64,000 bases of DNA from JAPPLB01 sp965208945 (GTDB taxonomy: Bacteria > Acidobacteriota > Terriglobia > Bryobacterales > UBA6623): positions 1,674,001 to 1,738,000 of the forward strand of contig OZ242366.1 in NCBI GenBank assembly GCA_965208945.1, given 5' to 3'. Both the position numbers and the translations under genes were made by a program. The notes below the pieces were generated by a model. That model worked only from the letters and a program-made list of their open reading frames with translations. It searched no databases and was not told where the DNA came from. This document shows, one piece after another, positions 52,258 to 60,745 of the stretch; positions within the stretch are counted from its first letter, which is position 1, and each line of letters begins with the position of its first letter.

Positions 52258-53268
52258 ATGAGTGACAAGATACGCGCCGGCATCGTCGGCTTCACAGGCT
52301 ACAGCGGCGCGGAGCTCGTGAAGATTCTCGAGCGTCACCGGCAGGTCGAGCCGGTTCTGTTGGAACACCGGACCCGAGCCGACGGAGAGACAAATTTCCT
52401 CGACGGCCATCTGCAACGGTTGCCTTGGGGGGACGAAGCGTTGCGGGACGGCGGCCTCGCCGTAGTTTTCTTTGCGACGCCGCATGAGGTTTCCCTGGAA
52501 CTGGTGCCGAAGGCTCTCGACGCGGGGCTGAAGGTCATCGACTTGAGCGCCGCCTTTCGGCTGCGGACGGTCGGCAATTACCAGCGCTGGTACAACCTGG
52601 AACACAACCGCCCTGATCTTCTCGCCGAAGCGGTTTACGGATTGCCCGAGTACTTCCGCAACGTGACGAAGGTGGCGCGTCTGGTGTCGAATCCGGGCTG
52701 TTATCCGACGGCCGCCAACCTGTCCCTGCGGCCGTTGGTGATCGAAGGTGTGCTGGACCGTGATGCAGGCGTGATCTGCGATGCCAAGTCGGGGGTCAGC
52801 GGCGCGGGCAAGAAGCTCTCCCCCAGGACTCATTTTTCGGCGGTGACCCAGAATTTCAGCGCCTACGCCGTGCTGATGCATCGGCATGTCCCGGAGTTGC
52901 TGCTCACGTCCGACGTGGAGGAACACGAGCTGAGCTTCACCGCTCAATTGCTGCCGGTGCATCGAGGGATCCTCGAGACGATCTATGTACGCACGGCGGA
53001 ATCGATGAGTTACGACGAAATTGCGGCGATCTACCGCAAGGTCTACAAAGACGAGCCCTTTGTCCGGATCTTTCCCGAAGGCGAATTGCCCGATCTGCAG
53101 ACCGTCAACTACACCAACTTCTGCGACATCGGGATCAAGGCGGATCCGAAGACCAAGCGGGTCGTCATCGTGGCGGCGATCGACAATCTCGTCAAGGGCG
53201 CCGCGGGCCAAGCCGTACAGAACATGAACCTTGTGCTGGGACTGCCCGAGACGGAAGCTCTCCTGTAG
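52258..53268 (+). CDS. argC: N-acetyl-gamma-glutamyl-phosphate reductase
   Basis: 336 residues. The NAD(P)-binding GIVGFTGYSGAEL is at about residues 8-20 and the catalytic cysteine is C148 in NPGCYPTAA. It carries out the third step of arginine synthesis. ATG 52258 places the dinucleotide fold at the very N-terminus; the frame upstream (to 52141) is spurious. argB follows 42 bp downstream. Confidence 0.96.
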   Translation: MSDKIRAGIVGFTGYSGAELVKILERHRQVEPVLLEHRTRADGETNFLDGHLQRLPWGDEALRDGGLAVVFFATPHEVSLELVPKALDAGLKVIDLSAAFRLRTVGNYQRWYNLEHNRPDLLAEAVYGLPEYFRNVTKVARLVSNPGCYPTAANLSLRPLVIEGVLDRDAGVICDAKSGVSGAGKKLSPRTHFSAVTQNFSAYAVLMHRHVPELLLTSDVEEHELSFTAQLLPVHRGILETIYVRTAESMSYDEIAAIYRKVYKDEPFVRIFPEGELPDLQTVNYTNFCDIGIKADPKTKRVVIVAAIDNLVKGAAGQAVQNMNLVLGLPETEALL

Positions 53269-53310
53269 TCCCCGCCGCCCCGTCTGCAACCCTTTTCGGA
53301 GTCTTGTTTC

Positions 53311-54090
53311 GTGAAACTTCTCATCAAGATCGGGGGCGCCCATATCGATACCTCCGAAAGCAGGCTGTCCGTGGCGGAGAAGCTGGCGGCCGTCGTCAAG
53401 GCCGGACACCAGACCGTCGTGGTCCACGGGGGCGGCAAGCAGCTCAGCCGCTACTTGCGGGAGCATGGGATCGAGAGCGAGTTTCGCGGCGGCTTTCGCG
53501 TCACGCCGCCGCACATCCTTGATGCCGTGATCCGAACTCTCGCCGGCTTGGTGAACCACCGGCTGGTGGCCGCGCTGCAACAGCAAGGGGTGCGCGCCGT
53601 CGGTTTATCGGGCATCGATGCCGGGCTGGTTCAGGCGCGGCGGCTTTCCGAGGAACTCGGAGCCGTGGGCGAGGTCGAGCGGGTCGACGCCTCCGTGATC
53701 GAGTTGCTCAGCGCCAACGGCTATCTGCCCACGGTGGCCTGCATCGCCGGCGGCCGGCAAGGGGCCGTCTTCAACGTCAACGCCGACCAGATGGCGGTCG
53801 CCTGCGCCGGCGGATTCAAAGCGGATCGACTGGTCTTTCTCACCGATGTGGAGGGTGTGCTCGACGGCGAGGGCCGGCGCATCAGTACTCTTCCTGCGGA
53901 CGAAGCCCTGCGCCTCATCGAAACCGGTGTCGCCAAGGGCGGCATGGAGGCGAAGCTGCGTGCCGCCGTGGCGGGAATCGCCCGGGGCATTCCGGAAGTA
54001 CGAATCGTCGCCGGCGCCGAGCCGCGAGTACTGGAACGCCTGCTGCAAGGGCAGAATCTGGGCACGGCTCTCATCCCCCCCAAGGCCTGA
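53311..54090 (+). CDS. argB: Acetylglutamate kinase
   Basis: 259 residues, GTG start. KIGGAHIDTSES, VHGGGKQLS, FRVTPPHILDAV, AGGRQGAVFNVNADQMAVAC and FLTDVEGVLDG are the conserved amino acid kinase and acetylglutamate-binding blocks. It performs the second step of arginine synthesis. It lacks the long N-terminal helix of arginine-inhibited hexameric forms, so feedback inhibition is doubtful. Second gene of argCB. Confidence 0.94.
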   Translation: MKLLIKIGGAHIDTSESRLSVAEKLAAVVKAGHQTVVVHGGGKQLSRYLREHGIESEFRGGFRVTPPHILDAVIRTLAGLVNHRLVAALQQQGVRAVGLSGIDAGLVQARRLSEELGAVGEVERVDASVIELLSANGYLPTVACIAGGRQGAVFNVNADQMAVACAGGFKADRLVFLTDVEGVLDGEGRRISTLPADEALRLIETGVAKGGMEAKLRAAVAGIARGIPEVRIVAGAEPRVLERLLQGQNLGTALIPPKA

Positions 54091-54227
54091 GGCATCCCGG
54101 GATGACCGTCGCGATTCTCACGGTGGACTTCTGATCCAGACCCGGGTTGGGCCGTGGGTTGGTGCTGCTCCCGAACGGCCGCTCGGCGGTCCGAACCGAA
54201 CGCGGACAACCGTGTCGGCCCAATGGG

Positions 54228-54282
54228 AGAAGTTCCCCTGGTGAGCAAAGCGGATGACGAAGGGAAAAGTTCCCCTTTGGGA
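54228..54282 (+). repeat. Hairpin-like GGGAGAAGTTCCC element
   Basis: GGGAGAAGTTCCCCTGGTGA and, 20 bases on, GGGAAAAGTTCCCC. A related GGGGAGAAGTTCCCTTGGTG occurs at 18120-18140 beside the tRNA. A short inverted repeat of unknown function. Confidence 0.4.
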
Positions 54283-54357
54283 AAAAGGTACTGAAGCCCT
54301 TCAGTCTTTTTTCCCGCCCCGGCCTGCATAGCATGAGAACTGCGAGGCGGGAATTCT

Positions 54358-54397
54358 TCCCTGCCTTTCTCACCAGGTGGCGAGGCGAAGTCCGTGC
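54358..54397 (+). repeat. Family A repeat, solitary left terminus
   Basis: CCTGCCTTTCTCACCAGGTG and GGCGAGGCGAAG match the left end, then similarity stops and a family D motif follows at once. Confidence 0.6.
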
Positions 54398-54399
54398 GG

Positions 54400-54425
54400 C
54401 TCACGAGACACGAATCACGGCCTTT
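54400..54425. repeat. Family D 7-bp tandem motif
   Basis: CACGAGA-CACGAAT-CACGGCC followed by TTTATGGCC. It is joined to the truncated family A end, as is also seen around 1505-1640. Confidence 0.6.
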
Positions 54426-54554
54426 ATGGCCGTTCGGTTTGCCGTGGGTATGCAAGAGTCGCACCTCCAAGAACCGCTACACTGACGGTCGCGCCCGCCG
54501 ACAAGTCACTGTTTGCCTGTCTGGATTTCCCACTATTTCCCGGCAGAAAATATG

Positions 54555-54745
54555 CTCCTGAGCCAGTGGCCGCGAACCGTCCGCCGTTCTCGGTCGGCCT
54601 CACGACGAGCGCCGTTCACCGCAGCTCCCGTTGCCCTCCGGGCTGCTGCCGCTGCGGTCAACGCCAAAGGAACCCATGGCGGGAGAGGGGAACGTTCTGG
54701 ATTGCGTCGACACGAACGCGGGCAACCAAGGCCCTCGATCAGGGG
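54555..54745 (+). repeat. Family C dispersed partial copy
   Basis: GGCCTCACGACGAGCGCCGT, the CAACGCCAAAGGAACCCATG block and GTTCTGGATTGCGTCGACAC follow in the same order as in the tandem units at 18.5-19.1 kb. The middle portion with AAATCCCACAAAA is deleted. With the preceding elements it fills the gap 54091-54769. Confidence 0.7.
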
Positions 54746-54769
54746 CCTCTGATAGCATGATGGCTGACC

Positions 54770-55069
54770 ATGCCCGTTACGCGCTGGGGAAGCTTGGGAG
54801 CGCTCGCTCTTCAGGAAGCCAGGAAGTTCGGAGTCAAGCTCCTGCAGGTTGCGCGGGAACTGTTCCACCAGATCGTGGGCTTTATCTTCATTGCTTTCGC
54901 GCTCTTGGCTACATTTGGAGCTGGCGGGCTGATCCCCACTTATCAGCAGATGGATCGCGACCCCGCCAACTTTGGGCGCGTCGTGGCCTTGGTGGTCTTC
55001 GTGATCATATTTGGGGGTTTCGGAGTCTCCTCTTTCCGGCGCGCTCGTCGTGTTTCGCGGGGGAGATAG
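54770..55069 (+). CDS. Small membrane protein, unknown function
   Basis: 99 residues. Two hydrophobic helices (LFHQIVGFIFIAFALLATFG, about 31-50, and VVALVVFVIIFGGFGVSSF, about 71-89) flank a short loop, and the C-terminus is basic (RRARRVSRGR). No family recognised. This frame, not the overlapping extension of the mutase frame, is taken as coding because of its protein-like composition. It ends 26 bp before the mutase gene. Confidence 0.7.
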   Translation: MPVTRWGSLGALALQEARKFGVKLLQVARELFHQIVGFIFIAFALLATFGAGGLIPTYQQMDRDPANFGRVVALVVFVIIFGGFGVSSFRRARRVSRGR

Positions 55070-55095
55070 GACGTGTCCAGCCCCTCGGCGAGCCG

Positions 55096-56628
55096 ATGAG
55101 CGATCCCGCCGCCAGTGATGAGTCTCTCGGGCTGCCAGGCGCCTTCCCCTACACCCGCGGCATCTATCCGGGCATGTACCGCGATCGTCTCTGGACGATG
55201 CGGCAGTATGCCGGTCTCGGCGACGCCACGGAATCGAACCGGCGCTACCGCTATCTTCTGTCGCAGGGCATCACGGGCTTGTCGGTCGCCTTTGACCTGC
55301 CGACTCAGATGGGCTACGACTCGGACCATCCCCGGTCACTGGGCGAAGTGGGCAGAGCGGGCGTTGCGATCAGCTCCCTGCGCGACATCGAGCAACTTTT
55401 CGACCGCATCCCGCTGGGTGACGTCTCGACCTCCATGACGATCAACTCGACGGCGAGCATACTGTTGGTGCTCTACGTCGCGGCGGCACGCAAGCAGGGG
55501 GTCGATACGAGCAGGCTTCGGGGGACGGTGCAGAACGATGTCCTCAAGGAATACATCGCCCGAGGCACCTACATTTATCCCCCGCAAGCCTCGATGCGGA
55601 TCGTGACCGATCTGTTCGCCTGGGCCGGCAGGGAACTGCCGAAATGGAATGTGATCTCGATCAGCGGATACCACATGAGGGAGGCCGGTGCGACCGCGCC
55701 TCAAGAAGTGGCTTTTACCCTGGGCAACGCATTTGCCTACATCGAGGCGGCGCTGTCGGCGGGTCTGGACATCGACGATTTTGCTCCGCGATTATCGTTC
55801 TTCTTCAGCGCCGACCGCGATTTTCTGGAGGAGATCGCGAAGTTTCGTGCGGCCCGGCGACTCTTCGCCCGCTCCATGAAAGAGCGCTTTCGTCCCGACA
55901 ACGAGGCGTCCTTGCGGATGCGCTTCCATGTTCAGACGGCCGGCTCTTCGCTGACCGCGCAGCAACCGTATGTCAACGTCGTGCGCACGGCCTGCGAGGC
56001 GCTGTCCGCGGTGTTGGGCGGCGCGCAGTCCCTTCACACGAACAGCTTCGACGAGGCTCTCGCTTTGCCGACCGAGCAGGCCGCCAAGCTGGCGCTGCGA
56101 ACGCAACAGGTGATTGCTGAAGAAACCGGTGTCGTGAATACCGCGGACCCGGTTGCCGGGTCGTACGAAATCGAGCGGCTGACGGACAGAATCGAAGAAG
56201 AAGCGAGGGAATATCTTGCCCGCATCGACGCTCTGGGTGGGATGCTGAGCGCAATCGAGCAGGGCTGCGTGCAGCGTGAAATCGAGAATGCGGCCTACGA
56301 TTTCCAGAGAAGTGTCGAAGCGGGGGAGCGAAAGGTCGTCGGCGTCAATGCGTTTCAATCCGAGAACAGAGAATCCGTTCCGACGGTGAAGATCGATCCA
56401 TATTTGGAAGATCGGCGCCGGGAAGAGCTCGAAGCGTTGCGACGTTCGCGCGGCTCCGCACGGGTCAAGCGCGGCTTGGAGGCGCTGTCGGAGGGCGCCC
56501 ACGGGAATGCAAATCTGATGCCGCTGATCCTGGACGCGGTCGGGAGCTACGCTACGCTCGGTGAGGTCTCCGACGCACTGCGAAGTGTCTTCGGCGAGCA
56601 CCAGGGCGCAGGGCGGTTTAACGCGTAA
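55096..56628 (+). CDS. Acyl-CoA mutase large subunit, methylmalonyl-CoA mutase-like signature
   Basis: 510 residues. TRGIYPGMYRDRLWTMRQYAG carries the Tyr and KEYIARGTYIYPP the Arg that characterise methylmalonyl-CoA mutase (Y89 and R207 in P. freudenreichii numbering, aligned by eye), unlike the Phe/Gln paralogue at 38831. It lacks a B12 domain and would need a separate small subunit such as the one at 42113. Candidate reaction: succinyl-CoA/methylmalonyl-CoA isomerisation. ATG 55096 begins at the family N-terminus; the open frame upstream to 54631 overlaps a membrane protein and a repeat. Confidence 0.85.
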   Translation: MSDPAASDESLGLPGAFPYTRGIYPGMYRDRLWTMRQYAGLGDATESNRRYRYLLSQGITGLSVAFDLPTQMGYDSDHPRSLGEVGRAGVAISSLRDIEQLFDRIPLGDVSTSMTINSTASILLVLYVAAARKQGVDTSRLRGTVQNDVLKEYIARGTYIYPPQASMRIVTDLFAWAGRELPKWNVISISGYHMREAGATAPQEVAFTLGNAFAYIEAALSAGLDIDDFAPRLSFFFSADRDFLEEIAKFRAARRLFARSMKERFRPDNEASLRMRFHVQTAGSSLTAQQPYVNVVRTACEALSAVLGGAQSLHTNSFDEALALPTEQAAKLALRTQQVIAEETGVVNTADPVAGSYEIERLTDRIEEEAREYLARIDALGGMLSAIEQGCVQREIENAAYDFQRSVEAGERKVVGVNAFQSENRESVPTVKIDPYLEDRRREELEALRRSRGSARVKRGLEALSEGAHGNANLMPLILDAVGSYATLGEVSDALRSVFGEHQGAGRFNA

Positions 56629-56719
56629 CCGTTTCGGGGTGCGGCTACGTCTGTCAAAAGTAGGATGAAATCCGGTGGAGCGTGGGATAATCAGTCAGAC
56701 TCTTGAGAGGTGTAAAGCG

Positions 56720-57541
56720 ATGAAACCGATCTCGTTGTTCAAGACAGCCCTGTTCGTTCTGGTCGTGGCGGTTCTGGCCGCCCCGCCGCCTGTCTCCGCG
56801 GCCGACGCCGTCACGGTCGGTCTGCCCATGCCGGCCGAGCAGTTGATCGATCAGTTCGTCGCCAAGGAGACCGAGTTCTCCCGCGCCCGCGGCAACTACA
56901 CCTATCGGCAAACGGTCAAGATCCTGGAATACGCCGATTCGGGAAGGGTGCGGGGCAGGTACGAGCTGGTGCAGGACATCATCTTCGGCTCTGACGGAAA
57001 GCGCAACGAGCGGGTGGTCTATTCACCGGTGCCAACGCTCCGCAACATCATCCTCACGCCGCAGGACATGCAAGACCTGCGCGACGTGCAGCCCTTCGTC
57101 ATGACCACTTCCGAGCGTCCCGATTACAACGTCCGATATATCGGCCCGGAACAGGTTGATGAGATCGAGACCTACGTTTTCGCTGTCAAGCCGAAGAAAC
57201 TCGAGAAGGGGAAACGCTACTTCGAGGGGCAAATCTGGGTCGACCAGCGGGATCTGCAGATCGTCAAGACCTACGGCAAGGGTGTGGGCTTGCTCAAAAA
57301 GAAAGAAGACAATCAGTTTCCGCGTTTTGAGACCTACCGCGACCAGATTGACGGCAAGTACTGGTTTCCCGTGTACACGCGCGCTGATGACGTCCTGCAC
57401 TTCAAGAGCGGCGACCAGCGCATCCGCATGATCATCAAGTACGAAGACTACAAGCAGTTCAAGAGCGACGCCGACATCATCTTCGGGGAAGTCGTCGACG
57501 AGACGCAGCAGCCGGCCGAGGCGCCGCCTTCTCAGCCGTAG
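56720..57541 (+). CDS. Exported outer-membrane lipoprotein-sorting (LolA-like) protein
   Basis: 273 residues. A signal peptide ends near PPPVSAA (about 25-31). The remainder is a beta-rich LolA/LppX-like fold: VYSPVPTLRNIILTPQDMQD, YVFAVKPKKLEKGKRYFEGQ, IWVDQRDLQIVKTYG and YWFPVYTRADDVLHFKSGDQ. Such proteins bind hydrophobic ligands in the periplasm; the cargo is unknown. GAGAGG lies eight bases before the ATG. A fragment of its 3' part recurs at 57620-57690. Confidence 0.82.
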   Translation: MKPISLFKTALFVLVVAVLAAPPPVSAADAVTVGLPMPAEQLIDQFVAKETEFSRARGNYTYRQTVKILEYADSGRVRGRYELVQDIIFGSDGKRNERVVYSPVPTLRNIILTPQDMQDLRDVQPFVMTTSERPDYNVRYIGPEQVDEIETYVFAVKPKKLEKGKRYFEGQIWVDQRDLQIVKTYGKGVGLLKKKEDNQFPRFETYRDQIDGKYWFPVYTRADDVLHFKSGDQRIRMIIKYEDYKQFKSDADIIFGEVVDETQQPAEAPPSQP

Positions 57542-57619
57542 CCGCCCGTAGTGGCAGAGGTCATTTTCCGTAATAGGTAATAGGGGCCGGCGCTTGGACA
57601 GCGGGACTACTACCCGCGG

Positions 57620-57690
57620 GGACGCTGACCTGCTGCACTTCAAGAGCGGCGATCAGCGCATCTGGATGTTCATGGGGCGCGAGGGTTGCA
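57620..57690 (+). pseudogene. Duplicated fragment of the LolA-like gene
   Basis: GCACTTCAAGAGCGGCGATC and AGCGCATCTGGATG match the DVLHFKSGDQRIRM codons of the preceding gene (57396-57430), here reading DLLHFKSGDQRIWM. It is flanked by unrelated sequence. It indicates a lost second copy or a local duplication. The rest of 57542-57881 holds no supported gene. Confidence 0.6.
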
Positions 57691-57881
57691 TGGAGTCCGA
57701 TGAGACATCCATGACTGCGTTCCGTAACGTGGCCGATGAGGAAGGCCGTAACGAGGGCCGACAGCCTGCCCACGGTGCAGCGGCGGTGGCCAGGAGGCTC
57801 GGAGGCGTCAGCAGGCGCGGAAACAAGTACATTTCAGCACTACTGCCGGTGCTATGCTGAGGCTTGTAGGGGTTGTAGGTG

Positions 57882-58445
57882 ATGGATAGAGCTACCAGAG
57901 CGATGCTATTCCTGGCTCGCGGGGGTCGGTGGAAGGTGTTCGCTCTTCTGCTTCTGTTGGTCTTGTTGGTGATGGCGCAGAAGCATTACTCGCTCGCTAC
58001 CGGCGCGTGGGTGGCGGGCGGTTATTACAGTTCGCCGATTCCTTTGCTCTATTCCGCTTGGAAAGGTGACGCGGCCATGTTGCAGCATGCTCTGGAGAAA
58101 GACGAAGATCCAAGCGCCGTAGCCAGGGGCGGACTGACAGCGTTGCACTATGCCGTGAACCCCGCCGTCAGCAACGAATCAGTTCGGCGTGAAATGGTTT
58201 CGGCTCTTCTGGAGTACGGCGCGGACCCGAACATCGAAACCGACGACGGCATGACGCCGTTGGCAGCCGCGGTCGCGTTTGATATGCCGGAGATAACGGC
58301 AATGATGTTGGCATCCAGCGGCAGGCAAGCGGAACGGGATATCGAGCGGCCGACCTACGAGAAGACCCTCCTTTTCAGAGAAGCCCTCGTCGCCAAGCCG
58401 AGATCGAGAACCATAGATATCTTCAACCGCAGGCGTTGCTTCTAA
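57882..58445 (+). CDS. Membrane-anchored ankyrin-repeat protein
   Basis: 187 residues. A transmembrane helix (VFALLLLLVLLVMA, about residues 17-30) near the N-terminus is followed by ankyrin repeats (about residues 55-140): AWKGDAAMLQHALEKDEDPS, GLTALHYAV, ALLEYGADPNIETDDGMTPL and AAAVAFDMPEITAMMLASSG. A protein-binding scaffold facing outward or into the cytoplasm. The overlapping GTG at 57879 is an alternative start. Confidence 0.8.
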   Translation: MDRATRAMLFLARGGRWKVFALLLLLVLLVMAQKHYSLATGAWVAGGYYSSPIPLLYSAWKGDAAMLQHALEKDEDPSAVARGGLTALHYAVNPAVSNESVRREMVSALLEYGADPNIETDDGMTPLAAAVAFDMPEITAMMLASSGRQAERDIERPTYEKTLLFREALVAKPRSRTIDIFNRRRCF

Positions 58446-58505
58446 CCGCCCCCCAGTTGTGTCCCCCTCGTTCCGCCACAATCGTCTACATCCTGGATAT
58501 GAACG

Positions 58506-58646
58506 ATGAGAGTTGCCGTCTGCAGCAGTGTCAGCTCCCGCGATGACGATCGCGAGTTTTGCATTGATCGGGCCCAGCTCGCGGCCTTCCTGTCCGTCAC
58601 GCAGCAGGCGGCTGCCAACAGGCTTCCTCCCTTCCTAGCTTGGTGA
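58506..58646 (+). pseudogene. HsdR-like N-terminal relic
   Basis: A 46-codon frame contains RDDDREFCIDRAQLAAFLSV followed by TQQ, which parallels the HsdR segment EDYDREYCVDWVQLAAFLSATQ at 14702. It lacks everything else and ends seven bases before the LytTR stop. It is 41 kb from the restriction island and shows that hsdR-like DNA was once here or was carried here. Confidence 0.6.
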
Positions 58647-58652
58647 TTCGAC

Positions 58653-59456
58653 TCAGAGCTTGAACAGCTCTCGCAACCGTTTCGTCTGAGCCCGGCTGAC
58701 GGGGATTTCTGTGCGCCGTTTGTCACTCATCCGCAATTGATAGCTCGACTTGAACCAGGGGATGACTTCCTGGATCTTGTTGATGTTCACCAGATACGAG
58801 CGGTGAGCGCGCCAGAAAACGGCCGGGTCGAGATTGGACTGCAACTCTTCGATGGTTCGGTAGTTCGAGTAGCCTTCGATCTGGGTTGAGACGATGGTGA
58901 TGAGGCCGTCCTGGATGCCTGCGTAGATCACGTCATTGGCGTCGACCAGCAAGAGCCGGTTGCTGTGCTTGAGCAACACCTTCGTAGGCCGGTGCAAACC
59001 GCTCTTGAGTTCCGCCAGGAGCGACTCCAGGCGGCTGGTTTCTTGCGGGGGCGACGCCAACAGTTTCTCGGCGCGCTCGATCGATTGGGCAAGCCGTTCC
59101 TTCTCGATGGGTTTAAGCAGATAGTCCACCGCGTTCACTTCGAATGCCTGGACAGCGTACTGATCGTAGGCGGTCGCGAAGATGAAGTACGGGATGCGCG
59201 CTCCCGAGCCCGCCAGTTCCCGGACGACTTCCAGGCCGTTCAGGCCGGGCATCTGGACGTCCATGAACACGATGTCGGGCTGATGCCGCTCGATGAGTTC
59301 CAGGGCCTCGATGCCGTCTCCGGCCGTGCCGGCGACCTCGACGGAAGAAAACGGTTTGAGCAGGAACGCCAACTCCTCTCGCGCCAGTTGCTCGTCGTCT
59401 ACGATCAGCGCCGAGAACGTGTCGGTGGCCTTAGCATTCTCCCTCATCTGTCCCAT
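58653..59456 (-). CDS. LytTR-type response regulator
   Basis: 267 residues. The receiver domain (about 15-130) has the phosphoacceptor D66 (DIVFMDVQMPG), the acidic pair D20-D21 and the KPIEKERL lysine. The LytTR DNA-binding domain follows (about 160-265: NDVIYAGIQDGLITIVS, FWRAHRSYLVNINKIQEV). No cognate histidine kinase lies in the window. The gene starts just upstream of a family A repeat. Confidence 0.93.
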   Translation of the reverse strand: MGQMRENAKATDTFSALIVDDEQLAREELAFLLKPFSSVEVAGTAGDGIEALELIERHQPDIVFMDVQMPGLNGLEVVRELAGSGARIPYFIFATAYDQYAVQAFEVNAVDYLLKPIEKERLAQSIERAEKLLASPPQETSRLESLLAELKSGLHRPTKVLLKHSNRLLLVDANDVIYAGIQDGLITIVSTQIEGYSNYRTIEELQSNLDPAVFWRAHRSYLVNINKIQEVIPWFKSSYQLRMSDKRRTEIPVSRAQTKRLRELFKL

Positions 59457-59532
59457 CTAAGCACGCCGAAATCTGACCGTCCAGTCTCGGAAACGTGCGT
59501 AAGAAGGCGCCGTTTCGTGGCAACATCGTTTT

Positions 59533-59738
59533 TGCCTGCTTTTCTCACCACGTGTCGAGGCGAAGTGCGTGAGAGGACCGTCAGGACTAGGCGCAAGCCG
59601 GGCGGAGGAAAAAGGCGTGAGCCGCTTGGCGCGCGCAGGCGTACTTGAACGGTACGTTGAGCACGGCAAGCAAGCGCAACGAAGTCCTGGCGGTCGTATC
59701 GCGTGCTTCGACCGCCGGGTGGTGAGAAATGCAGGTTA
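59533..59738 (+). repeat. Family A repeat, complete copy, long subtype
   Basis: GCCTGCTTTTCTCACCACG to GTGGTGAGAAATGCAGGTTA, about 205 bp. It is longer than the other copies through an insertion (ACTAGGCGCAAGCCGGGCGG plus GAAAAAGG) shared only with the truncated copy at 1678. It occupies most of the gap 59457-59795. Confidence 0.9.
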
Positions 59739-59795
59739 GCAGGCACAGACATGCCACGTCCTGACTGGAACCGAAAGCGCCCGGGCAACAACGGT

Positions 59796-60719
59796 TCATG
59801 CCAGCAGCCGCTTCAGATTGCCGCCGAGGATGGCTCGCACATCCTCGGCGGTAGCGCCGAGTTCTTCGAGGATCGTTATTTGCGATTCCAGCACAGCACG
59901 GTTCCATCCCCGTGGAAAGAATGACGAGTCTGAGCCAAAGAGCAGCCTTTGCGCCCCATAAACCGCAAGTGCTCGGCGGAATACGTCCTTGAGGTCCATC
60001 TCAGCGGCGAAGTACTTCACCCAGGAGTTCGTGCTGGAGGTATCGAGATAAACATTCGGCGCCAAATCGCCGAGCATCAGAACCTCGCGAAAATATCCGG
60101 CGCCCAAGTGAGGAATGACGAAGTTGACCGAGGGGTGCTCCAAAGCGACTCGATGCAAAGAGATGGGATTGGAAAAGCTCATGTCGAACTTCGACGGCAG
60201 GTTCAGCTTCTTGCGTACTCCGACGGTCAGCACCCCCATGTGAACGAACACGACCAAGGGCCTTCCAGCCGCGAGTTCGTAAATGGGCCTGATCGCATCG
60301 TCCTGTACGGAAAAGCGATGCATCGCCGGAAACAGGCAGATCCCCTTCAAACCCAGCTTCTCGACCGCATTGCGAGTGCGGTCCAAAGCATCGGGCGCCC
60401 AGGGATTGAGCATGAAGTAGCCGTGGATACGGTCGGGGAAGGCTCGCGCTGCGTCCGCGGCCGACTGCTCATCGCCCGGCAGGCTCGCCATCAGCGCGAT
60501 CTGCTCCACCCCGTAGCGGTCGAGTTCCTCTACCCACCGTGCGGCGAGTTGAGCAGTATCTTCCGGCGGCAGGTCCCAACCGAGTTGTTCGACAATCGCA
60601 TGGTCAGGATTCTCCTCGGGCAGCCCGGCCTTCTGCGACGCAAGAGTGCGAAAGAAGTTGCGCGAGAACAAGTGCGCGTGAGCATCCCTGACCGGGACGT
60701 TGCCCCAAGGGGTTTGCAT
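59796..60719 (-). CDS. Amidohydrolase_2 family hydrolase
   Basis: 307 residues, no signal peptide. VRDAHAHLFSRNF (metal H-x-H, about 10-22), LVVFVHMGVL, NFVIPHLGAGYFREV and LLFGSDSSFFPRGW give the TIM-barrel metal site. The family includes decarboxylases and hydrolases; substrate unknown. It begins 26 bp after the class A PBP gene and is probably in its operon. Confidence 0.87.
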   Translation of the reverse strand: MQTPWGNVPVRDAHAHLFSRNFFRTLASQKAGLPEENPDHAIVEQLGWDLPPEDTAQLAARWVEELDRYGVEQIALMASLPGDEQSAADAARAFPDRIHGYFMLNPWAPDALDRTRNAVEKLGLKGICLFPAMHRFSVQDDAIRPIYELAAGRPLVVFVHMGVLTVGVRKKLNLPSKFDMSFSNPISLHRVALEHPSVNFVIPHLGAGYFREVLMLGDLAPNVYLDTSSTNSWVKYFAAEMDLKDVFRRALAVYGAQRLLFGSDSSFFPRGWNRAVLESQITILEELGATAEDVRAILGGNLKRLLA

Positions 60720-60745
60720 GAGATGTTTCTTATCGCAGCCGAGGT

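Noticed and set aside
54631..55095. N-terminal extension of the second mutase large subunit
   Set aside because: The extension has no family similarity, runs through a family C repeat and overlaps a better membrane-protein frame; the conserved N-terminus begins after ATG 55096.
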